Assembly: GCF_021654795.1 (NCBI RefSeq)
Contig: NZ_AP025344.1
Span: 5,704,501 to 5,768,500, forward strand
DNA length: 64,000 nt
Origin: Paenibacillus dendritiformis
GTDB taxonomy: Bacteria > Bacillota > Bacilli > Paenibacillales > Paenibacillaceae
Reading direction: 5' to 3'
The notes below the pieces were generated by a model, which searched no databases, had not been told where the DNA came from, and saw only the letters and a program-made list of their open reading frames with translations. This document shows positions 59,960 to 64,000 of this stretch, in pieces; position 1 is the first letter of the stretch; every line of letters starts with the position of its first letter. The position numbers were made by a program, and so were the translations under genes.

Positions 59960-60250
59960 TCAAATCGTAAACCGTTTTAGTATCTCGGCGTTGTCCTTGA
60001 ATACCATAGCTAAACCTTTGCCAAGCTTCATAACTTGTTCTTCCTCTAATTCGAAACACATGAAGTCTTCCAGCCCATGAATAATTTCATGCATTAACGT
60101 TTCTCTTTTCTGCGCCTCGTCCATGTCTTTGTCAATTCTTATTTTCCTGGCGAAGTAATCAATTTCTCCAGCACGGGGAGTGAATTTATTTACGCACTCC
60201 ACTTCTTCGACATGATATGTGTAACACCCAATTTTAATGTCGTTTACCAT
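59960..60250 (-). CDS. small HExxH putative metalloprotein
   Basis: 96 residues from ATG at 60250, with AAAGGAGA upstream. MHEIIHGLEDF gives a zincin HExxH motif; the size and layout resemble a minimal ImmA/IrrE-like peptidase without the DNA-binding part. It lies between structural genes, next to a plus-strand gene, so it may be a moron gene rather than a structural one. Confidence 0.65.
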   Translation of the reverse strand: MVNDIKIGCYTYHVEEVECVNKFTPRAGEIDYFARKIRIDKDMDEAQKRETLMHEIIHGLEDFMCFELEEEQVMKLGKGLAMVFKDNAEILKRFTI

Positions 60251-60302
60251 AGAATAATCTCCTTTCATCGGTTATATTTGGATATAGAAGGAGGTGAACA
60301 CA

Positions 60303-60482
60303 ATGACGAAGCCTTTAAAGCCAGGAACTACAACTCCTAGATCCGGCCAGTATGAAGTAGTAGGGCCGCGCGGAGGCAGTAAGGGCAGGGAAGTCACATC
60401 CACAAAAGGCAACCCACTCCCTCCAACGCAAAAATCAGGCGAAGGGTATAAACTTGTAGATCCTACAAAGCACAAGAAGTAA
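60303..60482 (+). CDS. small basic protein, YjzC-like pattern
   Basis: 59 residues, AGGAGGTG upstream. Gly/Pro/Lys-rich (KPGTTTPRSGQYEVVGPRGG; KLVDPTKHKK). Resembles short YjzC-like proteins of Bacilli and their phages, function unknown. It is opposite in direction to all flanking structural genes and has its own terminator. Confidence 0.65.
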   Translation: MTKPLKPGTTTPRSGQYEVVGPRGGSKGREVTSTKGNPLPPTQKSGEGYKLVDPTKHKK

Positions 60483-60486
60483 TGAA

Positions 60487-60516
60487 CAAAACCACCCCGC
60501 ATTGTTGGGTGGTTTT
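60487..60516 (+). terminator. terminator of the small plus-strand gene
   Basis: AAAACCACCC / GGGTGGTTTT with a 9-base loop. Confidence 0.85.
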
Positions 60517-60529
60517 CATATGAACATTC

Positions 60530-60558
60530 AAAAGAAAAAGGAGCCTTATTCGGCTCCT
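60530..60558 (-). terminator. terminator of the stalk-domain lipoprotein-like gene
   Basis: AGGAGCC / GGCTCCT, then TTTTTCTTTT on the minus strand; the stop codon is in the loop. Confidence 0.8.
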
Positions 60559-61127
60559 AATTCCTTCAGTCTATTGTCGATGCGTTCAAGTTCTTTTTCG
60601 CTGTCCTCAATTCGTTTCAAAAGATTGTCGTGCCCAGTTTTTGAACTTTCATAAGCTTTCTTATATGGGTCAATTAATTGTTGGTCATTAGTTCTGGAAA
60701 CAATATCATCATATTTTTCTTTAGCTTTCTGGAGATAGGTAATTGATAATTCAATATTTGAGTTATCCTGTTCCAATTTGTTTTTGATACTCTGTCTTTC
60801 TTGCTTTAATTTTTCAATCTCTTCTTCTTTTTTCATTGCATCGATTTGTTTTTTTACTTCTTCCGCTATTTTGTCATTGTCCGTAGATGTAATTACTACT
60901 TCCTTGTTTTCCACTTTAATATTCAACCCCAATTCTTTCGCAACATCCCGAACAGGCAAATAGCTCTTCCCTTCAACCACGGCTGCAGTTCCTGCTTGCT
61001 TGCCGTCGATTTTTACAATCATTTCTCCATCAATTTTTTTGCCTATCACAGAAGACGCTGCACCATATACTTGAGGCGAAAGCATGATTAATGCGCCAAC
61101 AATGACTCCAGAAATAAATTTTTTCAT
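60546..61127 (-). CDS. exported protein with copper-amine-oxidase-like stalk domain
   Basis: 193 residues from ATG at 61127, with GAGGG upstream. A signal peptide (KKFISGVIVGALIMLSPQVYGAAS) is followed by a stalk domain (about 35-85; KSYLPVRDVAKELGLNIKV) and a long coiled coil to the C-terminus. Such stalk domains are abundant in Paenibacillus cell-surface proteins. In a prophage an exported coiled-coil protein suggests lysogenic conversion or surface modification. Confidence 0.75.
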   Translation of the reverse strand: MKKFISGVIVGALIMLSPQVYGAASSVIGKKIDGEMIVKIDGKQAGTAAVVEGKSYLPVRDVAKELGLNIKVENKEVVITSTDNDKIAEEVKKQIDAMKKEEEIEKLKQERQSIKNKLEQDNSNIELSITYLQKAKEKYDDIVSRTNDQQLIDPYKKAYESSKTGHDNLLKRIEDSEKELERIDNRLKELGAE

Positions 61128-61197
61128 CGTCATCCCTCACAATCATTGTTTTTGGTAATTATATCATGTTCGCCGTAGGTACAAAAAGGATTTACTT

Positions 61198-61860
61198 TCA
61201 TTTACCCAATGCTTCTTTTAAAGTTTGTCGATCATCTTCGCTGTAAATATCATCCCAACTTTGCACAACTACTTTTCCTGCTGGAATCAAAAAAATATTG
61301 GCCCCGTTTATATTAACATCAGATGATCCGGCCTCTATATAAAACCCAGCACTTCTATGACTCAATAAGGTCATTGCTTGGTTATTGGTAAAGGACAAGA
61401 GCGGCACCCCTAATGGTCCGTATGCCACCATTTTAATAGAGCGACCACTATCCCCCTGTGCCGCGAACATATTTTCTGTATTCGACATTTCACAGCGAGG
61501 GTATCCACTCTGCCTTGTAGCGATATAGGAACCGTAGATCTGGATGGATTCAATTAGCCCTGCCACGATATGGCCCAGGTTAGCCGAGATTGCAGACAGT
61601 TCCTTGACGTCAATTTTTTCTGCAATTACTGCGCCTGCGTTGATCTTATCCGTTGTAATAGAGTTGGCCTTCAGGTTTCGCGTCTCAATTGATTCAGCCC
61701 GGATGTTTTTCGAATCGACATTCCCGTTGATAATGAACTCCAGATCCTTAGCCATGCGGGCCGTAATGTCCGCTAAATTCTTGGTATAGCTCAATAGTAC
61801 GTCTACTTCCTTTGTATTCGGCGGCGCCGAAATCCTCGGCATGTCACTCCACATTGCCAT
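61198..61860 (-). CDS. phage tail fibre or spike-type protein
   Basis: 220 residues from ATG at 61860, with AAGGGGGAA upstream; the longer frame overlaps the next gene. The middle shows the repetitive pattern typical of minor tail proteins (IRAESIETRNLKANSITTDK; INAGAVIAEKIDVKELSAIS). The C-terminal part is beta-rich. Likely receptor-binding. Confidence 0.7.
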   Translation of the reverse strand: MAMWSDMPRISAPPNTKEVDVLLSYTKNLADITARMAKDLEFIINGNVDSKNIRAESIETRNLKANSITTDKINAGAVIAEKIDVKELSAISANLGHIVAGLIESIQIYGSYIATRQSGYPRCEMSNTENMFAAQGDSGRSIKMVAYGPLGVPLLSFTNNQAMTLLSHRSAGFYIEAGSSDVNINGANIFLIPAGKVVVQSWDDIYSEDDRQTLKEALGK

Positions 61861-61873
61861 AGTACATTCCCCC

Positions 61874-63280
61874 TTAATATAGCGGCAGTTGTCGAGTCTG
61901 TCTGGTGAACTCGTGAATACGTGCCCAGCCAGTCCCCGAAAAGCGTACCCGGATCCAATTCTCACGCGCGAACTTCGCTACCGGTATAATAACCCTACGC
62001 ACTTGAGGCGCCGATCCACCTGATATGGATTGAACATGTACCCAGTCATCCCCGGAGATAGATGGCGAAAGATGCACGTCCATGCTGCCGATTAGTTCAA
62101 CCACCAGCCACATCTTATACCAGCGTTGCTTCATGGCCGCTGACACGCCAGTAAACGGCTTCGTCGTTACCGACCATGGAATAGCATTGCCGTGATCCGT
62201 CGTGTCTCCCAGACGCAATACACGGCCCTCTGCATCGCCAATATAAAGCTGATTCTGCATCGTGACAAAATGTGTTGCCGGGATCCCGCGCCAGATGCTC
62301 CATGCCTGGACGCCCGGGCGCGGATCGAATACAAGCAGTTGATCAGGCGGCAGCAGGAAATACAGCTTTGTGCCATCTGAGCCGGCCACGCTTTCAGGTG
62401 TGATGTCGGAAATGAGTTTACCAATCACGTCCGAGAACGTCTTATTTGGCAGCACGCCGCCGCCGTATTCGTAAATGCCGGTCCGGTGCATGAACCTCAT
62501 GAATCCCTCTTGCGTCACAGCGGACTTGTTGTTGATGAGGCCCATGTCTTCCGTAATCAAGCGCGTGTTGAAATCGGATGGTAGCCCGCCGTACAATTCA
62601 TGAAGGCTATTCGGCATTCCAATCGTAAGCTTCGTTAGGCTGCCGGTTAGCATATTGATGTCTTCGCCGCGGCTGCTTTCCATGTCTTTCACATAACTGT
62701 CATCCTCAAGTCCTTCGAACTTCTGCCACTCAGTGGGACGGTCAAGCGCACATGCATGTAGCTCCTTCCCTACAGCGCACCAGAGGCGATTCTGGTACGT
62801 TGTGATGTAATTTCCCTTGTCCGGGGCTCCACTCAAATTCTGGACCGTTTTTCCGTCATAGCGCTTGATAGGATCGACGCCATTACTTGCTATCAAATTG
62901 ATATCATCCAAGTTACCCTGGAAACTCGTAAAGGACCAATCAGCCGATGTATTTAACCCGCTGGCGAGTTTGTCCCAACTAGTACTATTAAACCTCCATC
63001 GCCACCAAGTCCCATCATTATGAATTGCATGTAACTCCTTATCCTTCCACACACCTATGCCCAGAACCTTGGTGCCCATGTCTCCGATCCTAGAATAACC
63101 AGGCCTTGTCACGATGGCCGGGTAATCATCCGTTGTCATATTTACCGTGTCGGTAAAAAAGCTATCTTCTAGTGTCAGGGGATCGAAGGTGCTAACTCCG
63201 CGAAACTCTCGTATGGAAATGGGTTGCATGATGCCCGGCAGCGGCTGGTAATTCGGTGTTGAATACTGAACCGGCTTCAT
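61874..63280 (-). CDS. phage tail/stabilisation protein, podovirus type
   Basis: 468 residues, beta-rich with repeated Trp/Tyr-centred blades (HAIHNDGTWWRWRF; NYITTYQNRLWCAVGKELHA; HFVTMQNQLYIGDAEGRVLR), suggesting a beta-propeller. Similar proteins plug the portal/tail in podoviruses (P22 gp10- or T7 gp12-like role). The ATG overlaps the adaptor stop (ATGA). Confidence 0.65.
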   Translation of the reverse strand: MKPVQYSTPNYQPLPGIMQPISIREFRGVSTFDPLTLEDSFFTDTVNMTTDDYPAIVTRPGYSRIGDMGTKVLGIGVWKDKELHAIHNDGTWWRWRFNSTSWDKLASGLNTSADWSFTSFQGNLDDINLIASNGVDPIKRYDGKTVQNLSGAPDKGNYITTYQNRLWCAVGKELHACALDRPTEWQKFEGLEDDSYVKDMESSRGEDINMLTGSLTKLTIGMPNSLHELYGGLPSDFNTRLITEDMGLINNKSAVTQEGFMRFMHRTGIYEYGGGVLPNKTFSDVIGKLISDITPESVAGSDGTKLYFLLPPDQLLVFDPRPGVQAWSIWRGIPATHFVTMQNQLYIGDAEGRVLRLGDTTDHGNAIPWSVTTKPFTGVSAAMKQRWYKMWLVVELIGSMDVHLSPSISGDDWVHVQSISGGSAPQVRRVIIPVAKFARENWIRVRFSGTGWARIHEFTRQTRQLPLY

Positions 63281-63837
63281 ATAGATTCACCCACTTGATA
63301 GTTCTGGGCTGCTACGTTCCATGCAGCCTTGTACTGGGCCTCATAGTTAGCCGCCTTTACGCTGTCATCCTGCGTATTAGCTATGAATGCGCATAGCCCC
63401 GGAATGAACGTCCAGTGATATTCTTCTGGGGTGTCCGGTGCGGCTGCAAGGGTAGCGCTGCTGAAGGTTGTGGTAGCTATACGACGATACCGTACAATCC
63501 CCTGCATGTCCGATTGGTACGGTGCAGGAGTGAGTACAAGCGTATGTGTCTCGTCGTCGATCATATAGCTATTCTGCAGCGGCGCCACATCCTCTGTTTG
63601 AATGCTCCGGTATTGGATCATGCCCACCATGCACATATCCGTATTCTTCATGCGGACATCGGCAGGCAGTGAGTATACGTTCTGTCCGGCCACCGAATCA
63701 AACCATGCCATTTTTGGTATTTTCACAACGTTGAAAAAGTCATGATTCAGCGCATTAAGCCATATCACCTTGTCCGCGGTAGGCACCTCATTCGGCACTA
63801 AGATATCAGCTTCGGTAATGATTTCGCGGAGGTTCAA
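63277..63837 (-). CDS. phage adaptor / head-tail connector-like protein
   Basis: 186 residues, TTG start with AGGTGG 4 bases upstream. The pattern of a helical N-terminus, a beta middle and a helical C-terminus (CAFIANTQDDSVKAANYEAQ) matches phage adaptor proteins that bind under the portal. Coupled to the following tail gene. Confidence 0.6.
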   Translation of the reverse strand: MNLREIITEADILVPNEVPTADKVIWLNALNHDFFNVVKIPKMAWFDSVAGQNVYSLPADVRMKNTDMCMVGMIQYRSIQTEDVAPLQNSYMIDDETHTLVLTPAPYQSDMQGIVRYRRIATTTFSSATLAAAPDTPEEYHWTFIPGLCAFIANTQDDSVKAANYEAQYKAAWNVAAQNYQVGESI

Positions 63838-63855
63838 ACTACCACCTACCTATAT

Positions 63856-63885
63856 AAAAATTGCGCCTTACCATAGGGCAGGCGC
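63856..63885 (-). terminator. terminator before the adaptor gene
   Basis: GCGCCT / AGGCGC with an 11-base loop, then AATTTTTAT on the minus strand. Confidence 0.7.
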
Positions 63886-64000
63886 TTATTGCTTCGTTTC
63901 TATGATTTCTTGAAACTCTTCTTCTGATATATACCGCGGTACGTAGGATTGCAGCTTCTTCTCATCCGCGAATCCCTTGCGCCAGCAATCCACCAAAAAC
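63886..64000 (-). CDS. XkdX-like small phage protein, C-terminal part
   Basis: Thirty-seven residues are visible before the stop: FLVDCWRKGFADEKKLQSYV then ISEEEFQEIIETKQ. This matches the XkdX pattern (aromatic-aspartate, basic-Gly, then V..-I-x-EE-[FY]-x-EI). The gene starts beyond the window. XkdX proteins lie near tail genes; function unknown. Confidence 0.65.
   Translation of the reverse strand, partial: FLVDCWRKGFADEKKLQSYVPRYISEEEFQEIIETKQ

Larger units (their letters stand above)
50598..64000. mobile_element. prophage, left part
   Basis: From the comFA junction to the window edge: control region, holin, amidase, a very large polyvalent virion protein, virion lysin, tail/adaptor proteins and an XkdX-like stub. 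The mix (large internal protein, adaptor, tail-tube-like protein, no tape measure or long tail genes seen) suggests a podovirus-type temperate phage. Integrase, capsid, portal and terminase must lie to the right. Confidence 0.85.

Overview
The window looks like a chromosome segment of an endospore-forming, flagellated, moderately GC-rich member of the Bacillota, most likely Paenibacillus. The evidence is a ger spore-germination operon, strong AGGAGG-type ribosome binding sites, frequent GTG and TTG starts, VanW and copper-amine-oxidase-like stalk domains, a KhtTU-type cation exporter, and a B. subtilis-like but rearranged flagellar late operon. No rRNA, tRNA or CRISPR array was seen. Almost all genes lie on the minus strand.

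Left part (1-27200), housekeeping. It holds an alpha/beta-hydrolase fragment, a VanW protein, a lysine 2,3-aminomutase-type radical SAM enzyme, and about 1 kb of non-coding DNA with a degenerate 43-bp tandem repeat. Next comes a complete arginine pathway read argC-argJ-argB-argD-argF-argG-argH. Its promoter has two ArgR-type palindromes lying over the -35 and -10 boxes. Then follow a three-gene khtTU-type antiporter operon, a YitT-family protein, prfB with its autoregulatory +1 frameshift, secA, hpf, a DUF1858/hemerythrin pair behind a Fur-like palindrome, and a gerA-gerC-gerB operon.

Middle part (27300-48500), motility. An AT-rich island encodes nonulosonic (legionaminic-type) acid synthesis (LegB, LegC, LegG, LegI, a CBS-nucleotidyltransferase of PtmE type, LegF) behind a Maf flagellin glycosyltransferase and an unknown partner protein, all downstream of a sigma-D-like promoter. 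The legH acetyltransferase survives only as a 3' stub fused by TAATG to the nucleotidyltransferase. A translationally coupled deacetylase-formyltransferase pair sits at the distal end. Two near-identical flagellin genes follow, each with a sigma-D-like promoter and a leader hairpin presenting a CsrA-type GGA site. Then come fliT, fliS, fliD, flaG, csrA, fliW, yviE, flgL, flgK, flgN, flgM and yvyF (given here from low to high coordinate; transcription runs the other way).

Right part (48700-64000), competence and prophage. comFC and the 3' two-thirds of comFA are present, but comFA stops exactly at the codons that follow its Walker A lysine. From there a prophage runs off the right edge. It carries a possible control region (a ribbon-helix-helix protein opposite small membrane peptides, with two operator-like palindromes on the promoter), a lysis pair (amidase and holin), a 1347-residue polyvalent virion protein, a muralytic domain protein, a Gln-rich virion protein, a moron-like cassette, and podovirus-like tail or adaptor proteins. 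No integrase is in the window.
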